Source of the DNA: Sinonovacula constricta | Lineage: Eukaryota; Mollusca; Bivalvia; Cardiida; Solecurtidae | Assembly (NCBI GenBank): GCA_007844125.1 | Contig: CM017556.1 | Location: forward strand, 77,645,597 to 77,709,596 | Direction of reading: 5' to 3' | DNA: 64,000 nucleotides | In this document: one piece after another, positions 26,032-37,857 of the stretch | Numbering within the stretch: position 1 is the first letter of the stretch | How the letters are laid out: each line of letters begins with the position of its first letter | Translations under genes and position numbers: made by a program | The notes under the pieces: model-generated | What the model was told of the DNA's origin: nothing | The model's database searches: none | The model's input: only the letters and a program-made list of their open reading frames with translations

Positions 26032-28005
26032 CGCCACCAAACGTCACAACAATGTAGTCCAGTAGCCCTTGAGAAACAAAACTACGATCACTTTCACGGT
26101 CGACTATTGCCACCAAACGTCACAACAATGTAGTCCTGTAGTCCCTGAGAAACAAAACTACGATCACTTTCACGGTCGACTATTGCCACCAAACGTCACA
26201 ACAATGTATTCCTGTAGTCCTTGAGAAACAAAACTACGCTCACTTGCACGGTCGACTATTGCCACCAAACGTGACAACAAGGTAGTCCTGTAGTCCCTGA
26301 GAAACAAAACTACGATCGCTTTCACGGTCGAATACTGCCACCAAACATCACAACAATGTAGTCCAGTAGTCCTTGAGAAACAAAACTACGATCACTTTCA
26401 CGGTCGACTGTTGCTACCAAACGTCACAACAATGTAGTCCTGTAGTCCTTGAGAAACAATACTACGCTCACTTTCACGGTCGACTATTGCCACCAAATGT
26501 CACAACAATGTAGTCCTGTAGTCCCTGAGAAACAAAACTACGATCACTTTCACGGTCGACTATTGCCACCAAACGTCACAACAATGTATTCCTGTAGTCC
26601 TTGAGAAACAAAACTACGCTCACTTGCACGGTCGACTTTTGCCACCAAACGTGACAACAATGTAGTCCTGTAGTCCCTGAGAAACAAAACTACGATCACT
26701 TTCACGGTCGACTATTGCCTCCAAACGTGACAACAATGTATTCCTGTAGTCCTTGAGAAACAAAACTACGATCGCTTTCACGGTCGACTACTGCCACCAA
26801 ACATCACAACAATGTAGTCCAGTAGTCCTTGAGAAACAAAACTACGATCACTTTCACGGTCGACTATTGCCACCAAACGTCACAACAATGTAGTCCTGTA
26901 GTCCTTGAGAAACAAAACTACGCTCACTTGCACGGTCGAGTACTGCCTCCAAACGTCACAACAATGTAGTCCTGTAGTCCCTGAGAAACAAAACTACGAT
27001 CACTTTCACTGTCGACTACTGCCACCAAACGTCACAACAATGTAGTCCTGTAGTCCCTGAGAAACAAAACTACGATCACTTTCACGGTCGACTATTGCCA
27101 CCAAACGTCACAACAATGTATTCCTGTAGTCCTTGAGAAACAAAACTACGCTCACTTGCACGGTCGACTATTGCCACCAAACGTGACAACAAGGTAGTCC
27201 TGTAGTCCCTGAGAAACAAAACTACGATCGCTTTCACGGTCGAATACTGCCACCAAACATCACAACAATGTAGTCCAGTAGTCCTTGAGAAACAAAACTA
27301 CGATCACTTTCACGGTCGACTATTGCTACCAAACGTCACAACAATGTAGTCCTGTAGTCCTTGAGAAACAAAACTACGCTCACTTTCACGGTCGACTATT
27401 GCCACCAAATGTCACAACAATGTAGTCCTGTAGTCCCTGAGAAACAAAACTACGATCACTTTCACGGTCGACTATTGCCACCAAACGTCACAACAATGTA
27501 TTCCTGTAGTCCTTGAGAAACAAAACTACGCTCACTTGCACGGTCGACTTTTGCCACCAAACGTGACAACAATGTAGTCCTGTAGTCCCTGAGAAACAAA
27601 ACTACGATCACTTTCACGGTCGACTATTGCCTCCAAACGTGACAACAATGTATTCCTGTAGTCCTTGAGAAACAAAACTACGATCGCTTTCACGGTCGAC
27701 TACTGCCACCAAACATCACAACAATGTAGTCCAGTAGTCCTTGAGAAACAAAACTACGATCACTTTCACGGTCGACTATTGCCACCAAACGTCACAACAA
27801 TGTAGTCCTGTAGTCCTTGAGAAACAAAACTACGCTCACTTGCACGGTCGAGTACTGCCTCCAAACGTCACAACAATGTAGTCCTGTAGTCCCTGAGAAA
27901 CAAAACTACGATCACTTTCACTGTCGACTACTGCCACCAAACGTCACAACAATGTAGTCCTGTAGTCCTTGAGAAACAAAACTACGCTCACTTGCACGGT
28001 CGACT
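26032..28005. repeat. 76-bp satellite array, 26 monomers, with a 912-bp higher-order duplication
   Basis: The monomer starts gccaccaaacgtcacaacaa and ends ttcacggtcgactatt, 76 bases long. Variants include gtagtcctg/gtattcctg, ttgaga/ctgaga, gatcact/gctcact/gatcgct and ttcacgg/tgcacgg. Rare variants recur exactly 912 bases apart, or 12 monomers: aaggtagtcc at 26279 and 27191, cgagtactgcctcc at 26936 and 27848, cactgtcgactac at 27007 and 27919. A block of 12 monomers has therefore been duplicated recently. No open frame is conserved. Confidence 0.95.
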
Positions 28006-28074
28006 GGTTAACTAGTTGGTGTACTCGTACTCAGTATACAATACATACACGTACATGTATCCATTCAAGTCGAG

Positions 28075-28320
28075 AGCGCTTGTGGCGAAGTGGTAAAGTC
28101 GCCTACTTGTTACTTCTCTGACTGCTCAGCCTCCCACTGCGTGTGTTCGAGTCCCGTTCGGCGCGAAGGACTTAATGTGGGAAGGTCTGCCAGCTAACAT
28201 GCGGTGCGCCGATGTCTCTACCAAGGCATTTTACCTGGGATCTTCCTCCACAAAAATAGATGGACTTCAATGATGATCATAACTGGTCGCTGCGATGTAT
28301 TTTATTAATATAAACCAGCC
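28075..28320 (+). mobile_element. tRNA-derived SINE (family 2)
   Basis: The head carries an A-box-like tggcgaagtggtaaagtcg and a B-box-like gtgttcgagtcccg. The body is aatgtgggaaggtctgccagctaacatgcggtgcgccg, then tctaccaaggcattttacctgggatcttcctcca. The same body occurs at 30083, 63607 and, reversed, near 53545 and 24735. It lies directly beyond the 76-bp satellite. Confidence 0.8.
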
Positions 28321-30082
28321 ATGTACAAGGAAAATAATTGAAACGTCATCAAAACATACGGCGCAGGGCATTGAGAACCATTAGTCTGCTGAAATGGTCA
28401 GGCTTAGGACTGGTCTTACCTGGACTGACTCTCTTTGCTAATACATTGCACGCTGTAACAAATGCTTTAAGTCGAATGTAAATAAAGTTGTAGTTTAGGC
28501 TGTTAGCGAATTTAGTTTGAATGCAGTTTGGACAGTGAAAGTTCAACAGGATTATTGGTAAAGTGAATACGAGTCATTTTGGTATGACGTCTAGTAAAAC
28601 ATGTGAATTAAGGTTACTGAAATAAAGAAAACAATGTGGGTTGTCAAAATCACAAAGGATTTATACATAAATGATTAAATACGCTAATGACACAGGCAAC
28701 AGCAAAAATAAAAAATAAAAGTTATAATAAAGGAAGAGAAGTAATGCATGAAGGAGTGTTTGTTACACTTCAGCAGTTGCGATTTGTTGCATATGTTCAT
28801 CATATGTTAACACGCAATGTTCACATAAGATAAAACACTTTTATTATACACTTGCTTATATTGACTTAATTATTCGATAAATATACACAATGGCATAGTG
28901 GTATATACTCGTTTTGTTAAGCGCTTCATAAACAGCGAACTTTAATACGCAAATGCGTAAATAGGGCTAAGTGTACAAGCAGATCGGGTCGGGTTTTCTT
29001 GATGTTTTATGGGGAGAAAAGGGGGTGAAAATAAATCATGGACATACCAATTGAATGGTAATGATCTATGCTTTCTAAATTTGTGAAAGTATCAGTTATT
29101 CATCTCTGGTATATATATTTAATTTAAGTGTTTAGTTTAGTGTAATGATGCAGTGAAATGGCCCCAAATCGATAAGGCGGCTGCTCTGACGGCTCTAGGT
29201 TTTGTGTTGTTGTTTTGGCAATCTCATTAAAATCAGCTCCAGTATTACGCGTAATAGGATCTGATGACTTCCCATTACGGTTCACCTCACATTGACCTTT
29301 TCAGTAGCCAATGAAATTCTCGGCAACAAAATCTTGTGGTATACTGCGAGCAACGTTCTACACGCTATAAAATTTTAATAGTAAAGGGTCGCGTTTAACT
29401 CGTGATTGCATGCAATCTACACACATTCTTAAAGTTAAATTTACATATTTCAAAAGAGACATATATAACCTCTACAAATATGTATAAACCATCCAACAAA
29501 AAGAAGTTTTGAACTAGAAATCCTTATTTTAGTAACACTGGTAAATACATTCACAACTCGCTCGCTGCAATTGTCATGGCGGATAACGAAAGCGTTTTCG
29601 CAGTGGGTTGCGTTGAAAATCCTTTCGTATTCTACTTAAAAATGGAATTATGAAATGTTATGGTAGATACCGATAGATAAATTGTTGATTGAACAAAATG
29701 TGTAAAAATTAATGCATGCCAATAGAAGGGATGGCTGATTCAGCGGTTTAAAAAGTGGTATGTGTTGACTGGTGTATCGGGAAGGATTCTATAGTAGTTT
29801 TGAAAGGAGCGATTGCATTGGTCGAAATACGGGCACTTGTCTATGCATATTCAATTACACAAAGGTCATTTTGACACGACCTCTTATGCGATGTAGTCAG
29901 ATCCTAATCAAGGACAGTAGATGAGGGAAATTAGGATATGATTTTAATGAGATTGTTGTTTTGGGGGGGTCAAATTAAGCAATTTACATGTATTTATATC
30001 AATGTCAAATAAGTGGGTTTAACCTGCTAAATCTGGAAAAAAGCGATTGAGCGATATTTGTGAAGGTATTAGCGATTGTTTC
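28321..30082. other. No recognisable gene
   Basis: AT-rich. A possible short gene start lies at 29577 (plus): an ATGGCGGATAACGAA context after a GC-richer patch. It stops after 24 codons and shows no clear donor, so it is not called. The frame at 28349-28546 (minus) has no recognised motif. Confidence 0.5.
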
Positions 30083-30320
30083 TAGGTAAGGCCGTGAACC
30101 TTATCAATACGTCGCTGACTTGTAACTCCTCACCCTCTCACAGCGTGGGTTTGAGTCCCGGTCGGGGCGAGAACTTTCATGTGGGGAGGTTATCCAGCTA
30201 ACCTGCGATGCGCCGGTAGTTCTACCCAGACATATGTCTATGGTCTTCCTCCGCCAATAATTATCTGGACGTCGCCAATATGACCATACTTGTGTCGGTG
30301 CTATGTAACAAAAAACAAAA
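30083..30320 (+). mobile_element. tRNA-derived SINE (family 2)
   Basis: The B-box-like gggtttgagtcccggtcgg is followed by the family body: ctttcatgtggggaggttat, ccagctaacctgcgatgcgc and ctacccagacatatgtctat. The 3' tail is gctatgtaacaaaaaacaaaac, an A-rich end. A minus frame across it is only a shadow. Confidence 0.8.
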
Positions 30321-30484
30321 CAAGACAAGTTCTCTAGAATTGTTTGTAACCCTATTGTATTAAAACGAGGACAATCTATCACGCGGAATGCTTTCGGTGA
30401 TCTGTGTTGTTTACAGATTATATATTTACAAACCTAAGCGTCAATCGGGATTAGTCCACTTATCAATAGGGCTGTCCAGATATT

Positions 30485-30805
30485 TTGATACAGTTGGGTC
30501 TTTTGTTACGCTTTAGAATATCCAACCACAAGTTAACAATGGAAACAGGTAGATACATAGGGCAAGAAAGAAAGGACAGGCTTTGTACAGTTTGCTCGAA
30601 ACATCAAGTAGAATCAGAATACCATTTTCTTTTAATATGCCCAAAATACAAGGAGCTTAGAGTCAAATATTTTAAAAACTGTTCATGGCCCTGTATGAAT
30701 AAATTTATTAATATGCTATCATCCTCTAATTAAAGGATACAAATAAACATAGCAAAATACTTAATGGAAGCCTTTAAAATAAGACAAACTTGCATAACAG
30801 AGTAA
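30485..30805 (+). pseudogene. LINE family B C-terminal fragment
   Basis: The fragment begins LGLLLRFRISNHKLTMETGR and continues with RLCTVCSKHQVESEYHFLLI then CPKYKELRVKYF, a Cys/His C-terminal motif. The homologous motif in the 36-kb copy is RLCTYCSINVIENEYQFLL. An in-frame TAA near 30730 interrupts it. The same frame then continues with AKYLMEAFKIRQTCITE to a stop at 30803. Everything upstream of the C-terminus is missing. Confidence 0.8.
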
Positions 30806-31696
30806 TGGGTTCAAAAGTATTAAAGCTGTGTTACCTGACCAGGTGAATATATCGGTTGATTTTAAATACTCTGTGTAAACATATGAATATATAAACATCT
30901 GTTACTATTATTACTGTTTAAAAATATTTCAAATTGCGTACATGTGGTTCTTCATTTGTTGATGTTTTTTCTTTTTCTAAAACGTATATGTATATAATAA
31001 ACATTTCATTTTGGATATTCTCTAAAAGTATATTTTCGCATACTTTTAGCACAGATAGTGCTTCACACAACCGTGTATTTTTAACACTGTAAGAAAAGAA
31101 ATACTTCAGAAAAGAGTGAAAATGACTGAAATCTGAAGAATAAGTAAGATTAATAATATCAAAGTTTCAAATTATTAAAACAAAATGTTATTGACCTCAT
31201 CAAGTTGTTTTTTATATTTTTATAACGTTAATAACACTGCTTTATATAAAAAATATGTAATGAGTAACTTTAAAAAAGTCGGCCGTCTTTGATGGAAAGT
31301 TGCGATTTGTCGGTAGTTTTAGAAAATAACACTCTTAAACTTCATATTTGAAAACTTCGGCGAATTCCAAGAATTAGTTTTTGTCTTTTGATCCATTGAT
31401 ATTTTCAATTATCCTATAATTATTGGATCAAACGCAGGTAATTCCACATATCCGCCGATACATATGCGAATGGCGGACATTTCTGCCCACGGACGTTTCG
31501 ACCTAGGACAGTTCGGCCTAGGACATTTTGGACTAGGACAGTTCGGCCAGATTTTTGTGTAAAGGCGGACGTTTCGGTCTATTTGAAACGTGTCCTTTAA
31601 ATTCAAGCCAATGTTAAAAATAGAAAATTATTTTTTATTGTTGTTTTTTTATACTCAAGGCATAGATAAAACATTTTTAAAAAGATTGTATATTGT

Positions 31697-32412
31697 TTAA
31701 TTTTCACACTCAAAGCATAGATTGTACATGTTTGTAAGTCCTAAAGTTTGAATTTTCCTCCAAGTTGCCTGTGTCAAGTGATTGAAACAAAACTGAGTTT
31801 GGATATTTTGCTCAAAAACTGTGCGAATGGCAAAGTGAACATATGATTCAAAGTCAATTATCACAACTGATGGGAAGCAATCTTTCCTCTCAAGCACTTC
31901 TAACAATATCTCCTAGCTGGTCTACGTGTTTCTTTCAAGTAAAACATACACTAATGGGACAAAAACTCCAGACACTCTTCCTTGAATACCGGTAACATAT
32001 ATCTGCTTGAAAATGTTCGGTGCCATCGCGAAGTTACCATCCATACACCATACATCCGTTGATGATAGCTTCTGTACATGGTCTTCTGTACCAAACATTA
32101 CAACACGTCCATCTGCGTCAGAACCATTGTCGAAGATATGAAACTGCTGTGGATTGACTTCCATTGATGTTGCCCAGGCGCTGTGGTTCTGGTGGACGGT
32201 GCTTTGATCTTGCCCGTCGCATTGCTCTTTTGCATGTGTCTGCACATGGAAGTGAGGCTTTCATTTCATCGGGAATGACTGCATTGGTTGCTGTGAAGAT
32301 CTGGTTCGGAGTACTAAATGTTGATTCTGCTCTTTGTTTCATGCCTTCTCTGTACTTGGCAATTTCAATCGCAGTTGTATCACCTTCGTGATTGTGTGAC
32401 TGGAACAGTCAT
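31697..32412 (-). pseudogene. MULE-type transposase fragment with FLYWCH remnant
   Basis: On minus, after an acceptor (tgttccag), the frame opens with SHNHEGD, the HxH end expected of a FLYWCH zinc finger. It continues with EIAKYREGMKQRAESTF and NQIFTATNAVIP. After a frameshift near 32160-32185 it resumes with FHIFDNGS, then DVWCMDGNFAMAPNIFKQIY, and GVFVPLVYVLL. A second break near 31920 leads to VVIIDFESYVHFAI, CFNHLTQATWRKIQTLGL and a stop. The DGNF...PLVYVLL and IDFE...C.NHLTQ pattern is the MULE transposase core (Mutator-like DDE enzymes). Only the first part of the core remains, and two frameshifts make it inactive. Confidence 0.8.
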
Positions 32413-33918
32413 AGTTTTAGTTGTTAGAAGAGTTGGCAGACAAGAAACAGCATCATCCCTTTTAATACATCGCCATATTGTTTTGTTTTGTTTTCTTTTT
32501 CTTTTTTTTTGCTTCATGTTTCTTTGTGTACATGAAACTGTTCAGCCAGAGCTTCTGACCACCTCTTTTAGTAGTTAGGATCTCCATTATACTTTACTGT
32601 GGCTTTTAGACAATGTTTTAATAATTGCAGCATCTTAATAAGACATTTAACATTTTTATTAACGAACAACTTCAGCTATGGAAACTTTTATTTCTAGAAC
32701 AAAGTGCTTAAGGTGTTAATAACAAGATTTTATGTAAGGCCAACATAAGTGCGAAATACAAATAAAGGGTTTTGTGAAGCTAAAACAAACTGTTGTTCTT
32801 AAATCTTCATCTTAAATGAGACCCACCTGCATATATTTATTATTCCAACATAAGTGTGAACAACAAACACCACTTTATTAAACTTTTGGTCAGATACTTT
32901 GAAATATGTTTAAACTTTATTGCTTATTGCTTTATTTAAAATCTTTAGTGAGTGACTTTAGAGTTATATTCATTCCAGGCAGTGAGTTATGTTAATGTTT
33001 TCTTTATATTTACATTGTGTTAATATTCAATTCAATTCAAACTTTTATTGACATAACCATTTTGGCTATTGCCAAGTACAAAACAATATACAAACGTTGG
33101 AGAAGATGACAGTATATAATACAGTACAAAATGACCAAGTATTTATAGAAAAGCATGATTAAAGAGAATATGAATATTCATTTATATTATACCTGCATTA
33201 TTTCTACAAGCAATTCAAATGTTTCATGAGTGTATTATCAGTAAATACATCTTTTAGCAGTTATGCACCATTTGCTACAAGCGAGTACAATAGGGTATGT
33301 ACAGTAGGGTATGTTTATATACTATTTTTATAAGAGAAATTTACAGAAAAGTTAGATATTTACGTTTATATAACAATTTACTAAAACTGTAACATACCAT
33401 TATTTCACTATTTTGGAATAAGGTAAGTACAACTGTGTTTGTGTATATGACTTTTATAAGAGATGTTTACAGAAAAATTAAGAGGTACGTTTCTATAACA
33501 TTTTACTAAAACTTTAAAAATACACAATTGTTTTATATATACTAGGGCTGTTTAATAAATACGCGGAAAAGTGTCGCTATTTCCTTATTTTCCAAGTTAG
33601 CTGAATAAAACTTATACAGTAATAGAGACAAACATATTTTGAAAATATACAGCAAATATTGCCGTTCTGGCATGAATCATATGTTTGCAAACGGTCGTTT
33701 TGGTAACCACATGTAGCGATTACCGGCCCACTTTTGTTCATTTTTACAAAAAGTCACTGGTAAATAATGACGTCGCATTTTAACGTTTACCGTGCGATTT
33801 TCACCAAACTTTGCATAATTTACGCGCATTATGTTGGCGTTACGCACATGACGTCATATTAATGTGTGACGTCATTTAGGCGTTAAGCGGCCATATTGTT
33901 TAGTGCGTATGTGTTAAA

Positions 33919-34660
33919 ATGGCATCGGAACAACGATCTTCAATACAATTTTGTGTTTTGAACGGGTTTTCAAAGAAAGAAACAATGTTAAGATTACAAA
34001 AAGCATGATCAGGTGACCAGGCGATGAAGAAAACGGCAATGTACAAGTGCAAGGAAACAGATGTTCATCGTCTTCTTTGACGTCGACGGTGTGATACTGA
34101 GCCACGCGGTACCCCTGGGTCAGACTGTGACGGCGAAGTATTATTCTAAGGTGAATAAATTTATTAAATCTATAATAAGATATTCATTATTATGTCAATA
34201 CATTACCTAATAATTATTCATATTTGTGTAAGTAATTATGAAAATAAATTATAACGACAATTTACTTATCATTGTATTTCTTTATGCTTTCAGATTCTGA
34301 GACGCGATTTTATGAGGGCGATGAGAAAGAAGCGGGCCACGAAAATCGCCGACACGATATTTCATCACGACAATGCACCGTCTCATCTTGCAGCCGAAAC
34401 ACAGTACACAATCAGGAAACTCGGCTTCGAAGTCCTCAAGCACCCGGCCTACAGCCCTGACCTCGCACCGTGCGATTTCTTTCTGTTCCCGACACTGAAG
34501 AACGTCCTGCAGGGAGAACACTTCGATGATGTGGACGAGTTGTCCTACGCGGTGCAAGGTGCAATTTCAGAGATAAATGATGGCTCCTACTTTGTTTCAT
34601 GTCATGGATCAACCGTTGTAAAAAGTGTGTTTCCTTTCACGGAGAGTATTTCGAGAAGGA
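33919..34660 (+). pseudogene. mariner DD34D transposase, internally deleted, intron-like interruption
   Basis: The frame starts MASEQRSSIQFCVLNGFSKK, the N-terminal helix-turn-helix region, and meets a stop at RLQKA. It jumps from MKKTAMYKCKETD to FFDVDGVILSHAVPLGQTVT. The roughly 100 residues that should hold the first catalytic Asp (the GDETW motif) are absent. After YYSK comes a 143-base AT-rich stretch with GT...AG ends (34151-34293). Then follow LRRDFMRAMRKKR, HHDNAPSHLAAETQYTIRKL (second Asp) and YSPDLAPCDFFLFP (third Asp), with 34 residues between the two, hence DD34D. A frameshift near 34597 precedes the C-terminal SWINRCKKCVSFHGEYFEK. Inactive. Confidence 0.85.
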
Positions 34661-35071
34661 CTAGACCTAAATTGGCCGTTACTGCAACAACGACGCCAAA
34701 ACATGAAATTGATCATGATGTACAGGGTAGTATACAAGCTGATTGCAGTCCCATCTCAAGTCTACCTGACCCCAGTTTTACCACCACAACCAGAGGTCAT
34801 TCCATGAGATTCATCGTGCCACACTCCCGGATCAAGACTCACCAGTATTCTTTCTTCCCCTCAGCCATCCGCCTATGGAATACCTTGCCAGACACACTAG
34901 TGGTCTTACCAACGCTGGAGGCGGAGTAAAGTCGAACACCGTTTTTAACCCTGTTTTAACCTGTAAAAAGATCTCTTTTAAGTGTACAGTCTTTCGCCGC
35001 TGCGCGCATGTACATAGTTCGACAATACTCGGCCAACCGAGGGACTAAATTGGAAGAAGGAGAAGAAGAAG
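34660..35071 (+). mobile_element. LINE 3' fragment inside the mariner (family D)
   Basis: Directly after the transposase C-terminus the sequence becomes a LINE tail: LDLNWPLLQQRRQNMKLIMM, then, in a shifted frame, RGHSMRFIVPHSRIKTHQYS and FFPSAIRLWNTLPDTLVVLP, a pattern typical of jockey/CR1-like C-termini. It ends near gaagaaggagaagaagaag, a short 3' repeat. Its position inside the mariner shows it inserted later. Endonuclease and RT are absent. Confidence 0.8.
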
Positions 35072-35298
35072 TGTTTTGGGTGACTCTCATACATGCGTTG
35101 AGCGTGACGTTGTTACGACGTTGCGCCGGTTTCACTGCGATTACCTTAGAAATACTTGAAATTGTACTTTAAATTTTTATCCGATTTTATTGAAATTTTG
35201 TGTATATGTTTATTTACAAAATGTAAACAGAACGTCAATTTCCCATGAATATTAAAAATATGGCAACACTTTTCCGCGTATTTATTGAACAGCCCTCG

Positions 35299-35371
<73 letters not shown>
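35299..35371. repeat. (TA)n microsatellite at the mariner junction
   Basis: An alternating TA tract directly at the right end of the mariner. It probably marks the TA-rich target site, expanded after insertion. Confidence 0.95.
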
Positions 35372-35373
<2 letters not shown>

Positions 35374-35575
35374 TGTTTTGAATTAATTGTTCCGTGAAAA
35401 TATTATGATAATAAACACAAAATACAGTCAGGTACTACAAAAATAGTGTCTATACATGTGTGTTAAACGTAAAATCATTTCTAGTAACTATAGCCTTGTT
35501 TATATTTTTCGACAATCTTATGATAAGGTTAGTGTTATGAGTGCTCATTAATTGAACAAACTTATTTATTGTGGG

Positions 35576-36753
35576 TCATCTTAAATAGACTCTGGGTAAA
35601 TATTGTTTTCTCACTTCAGAGTAAAAATGACAAACTAAAAGAAACTGGTATTCATTCTCAATAACATTTATACTGCAGTAAGTACAAAGCCTGTTTTCTC
35701 TTGAAACATGTGTGTACCTCCCTTCTTCAATACTTAGTTTGTGTGCTGAACAACGGAATCTGGTAAGGTGTATTCTGATTGAGTCATTTATGACAATATC
35801 AAGAAATTTTTCGAAATAAAATGAAGTTTTAAACAATCTGTAAGACTCGAGTTTAGACGACGAGCTAACATCCGAATACCATTTCTGTATATAGTTATCT
35901 TTTAATCGTTGTATAATCATGTTTATATCATACTTAGATACAGTTTCTTTATAAAATATATATGCAAAGCCCAAGTCTAGGAGAAGATTTTTTATTTTAG
36001 CTTTCTAATTCCGATCATGACATGATACCACGGAATCGGATGCTGCTGTGTATATTCTACCAGGTAGAGACTCAGGATTAGACTTTAATTTATACCAATA
36101 GTTTATCATTCTTATATTTCTTATGACATAAAAGGGAAATCGTCCAGTTTCACCATAGACCGTCACATTTGTGGTTTTTAGACCAACCCCTAGGATTTGT
36201 TTTAAAAATTTAAGATGGACTTTCTCAATATCAGGACTAGTATGGAATCCCCACACTTCACTTTCGTACATCAATATTGGCAATATCATTGAGTCAAATA
36301 ATTTGATCTTATCAGATATCTTAAATGACATTTCATCAAATAATCTATTTAAAGAAAAAACAGCTTTCGCTGCCTGCTCAGATAACTTCTTTTGCGTCTT
36401 ATAAAAATCCCATTAGAAGTTAATGTTACTCCTAGATAATTAAAGCTGTCCACAATCTCAACTGATGTATCACCATATTTTATGTCCAAAATCTCTGCCC
36501 GCTTGTTATTTTTCTTAAACACCATCACTTTTGTTTTATAACTATTTACTGATATTCCCCACTCAGAACAATAATCATGAAGTCTATTCAGAAAGGTTTG
36601 TAAACCAGAAGCACTATATGAAAACAAAACAGTGTCGTCAGCAAATAATAGCAGAAAAAGTTTGATTTCATCTATCACGATGCTGTCTATATTTTCAGAA
36701 TACAGTTTTTCATGCATGTCATTTATAAATAATATAAACAATAATATAATCAA
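35576..36753 (-). pseudogene. LINE-B RT motif C and C-terminal region, frameshifted
   Basis: The frame starts with ILLFILFINDMHEKL, then LLLFADDTVLFSYSASGL (FADD active site), WGISVNSYKTKVMVF, and FNYLGVTLTS. A frameshift near 36345 leads into KIKLFDSMILPILMYESEVW. A further break near 35975-36005 leads into the C-terminal piece with RLCTYCSINVIENEYQFLL. The stop is at 35576. The match to the fragment at 30485 puts both in one family. Not functional. Confidence 0.85.
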
Positions 36754-36794
36754 CTCTGTTGATATCGTTGCACCTACCAGCTACTAGGGGTCCC

Positions 36795-37400
36795 CGGGGG
36801 CTGGCGTTCGTGTCCTGTCTTGGAACGTAAATGATCTCACGCAGAATAAACTTGAATGTTCTGACTTTGTACAAGTGCTGGCTAATTTTGACATTGTTTT
36901 TCTTTATGAATCATGGACAACCGGTTGTTCTAATTTAGCTTTAAGTGAATACAAAAGCTTTAACTTTCCAAAATAGAAGATCTAAAAGGGCTCAAGGAGG
37001 TACTGTCCTATATGTTAGGAATTATAATATATTTGTAACGGTGTTAAAATCATAAGAACTCATCATGATTGTATAATATGGGTTAAATTGTGTAAATATT
37101 TTTTTTCCCTTAAATAATGATGTTTATATTGCGGAAGTCTATATTAGGCCAGAAAATTCGCCTGCTTATGATGTTTTAAAAACGGGAACTGACCTGTTTT
37201 ATATGCTTCAGCTCGACATAAATGATTTTAAGTCCTTGGGTGAGGTTATTCTTTGTGGGGATTTTAATGCTAGGACTGCAAGTAAGCCTGATTATATTAT
37301 TCTTGACACTCCAAATAATGTTTTGGATGGTGACCTTTGTTCACCAGATGACACCTTGTCACGTGCTTCTATGGACCAGCGTACCAATGCACAACAACTT
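36795..37400 (+). pseudogene. LINE-B endonuclease segment, inverted relative to its RT
   Basis: Plus-strand APE-type endonuclease: VRVLSWNVNDL (the Asn motif), FLYESWTTG (catalytic Glu), VYIRPENSPAY, and VILCGDFNARTA (GDFNAR motif). There are several stops and a frameshift between about 36975 and 37130. LINE endonucleases nick target DNA to prime reverse transcription. It lies head-to-head against RT pieces of the same general family on the other strand. Confidence 0.8.
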
Positions 37401-37857
37401 TAACCATAGACCTTTTAGATATACGCTATCAAACGCCTTTCTAAAATCGACAAATGCACAATATAAGCGTTTTTTATTATTTAAAACTGATTGTACAACC
37501 GAACTAAGTGTAAAGATAACACCAATAGTAGAGCGGCCTTGTCTGAAGGCAAACTGAGCATCATCCAAAACATTGTTATACTCTGCCCATATATTAATTC
37601 TGTTATTTAAAATAGTGGTAAAAAGCTTAGCAAAACAACCTACAAGAGTTATACCTCTATAGTTATTTACATTATTTACGTCATTTTTCTTATGGACTGG
37701 TATTATTATACCTTCTGACCACCTATTAGGGAAGTATCCTGAGTTAAAGATTGCATTGAAGATGTCAACAATGTGTCCCGATAAAATATCAACAGATTCA
37801 ATAAAATATTCATTTAATAATTGGTCCCTCGCATAAGCTTTATTACGCTTTAAGGAT
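37380..37857 (-). pseudogene. LINE-B RT, N-terminal half (to motif A)
   Basis: Read from 37857 downwards: DIFNAIFNSGYFPNRWSEG, then IIPVHKK, NNYRGITLVGCFAKLF, DDAQFAFRQGRST, and CAFVDFRKAFDSVY, in which the FxxAFD aspartate is RT catalytic motif A. It breaks off after LWLKLLCIG, near 37395. These are the finger and palm segments preceding the active-site loop. No stop is seen in this part. Confidence 0.85.

Larger units (their letters stand above)
33542..35298 (+). mobile_element. mariner (IS630/Tc1) element, 1757 bp with nested LINE tail
   Basis: The terminal inverted repeats are left ctagggctgtttaataaata (33542) and its continuation cgcggaaaagtgt, against right acacttttccgcgtatttat then tgaacagccctcg (ending 35298). 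They are nearly perfect over about 33 bases. TA dinucleotides flank both ends (33540-33541, 35299-35300), the expected mariner target duplication. The target was a TA-rich tract in the 3' UTR of LINE B. The interior carries a damaged DD34D transposase and, at about 34660-35071, a truncated LINE. Confidence 0.93.
33027..37857 (-). mobile_element. LINE family B copy, rearranged, with nested mariner
   Basis: A minus-strand non-LTR element. RT motifs lie at 37380-37857 and 36005-36753, and the C-terminal region at 35576-35974. The 3' UTR is interrupted by the mariner at 33542-35298. The UTR ends at 33027-33045 in a TTCAA-repeat (TTGAA on the element strand), as in L2/CR1-type tails. Between the two RT pieces sits its own endonuclease region in the opposite orientation (36795-37400). 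The 5' side is cut by a MITE at 37858. The 3' UTR assignment across the mariner is inferred. Confidence 0.75.

Noticed and set aside
26032..28005. CRISPR-like array
   Set aside because: Units are contiguous with no unique spacers, in a eukaryotic genome; the same holds for the 31-, 44- and 46-bp arrays.
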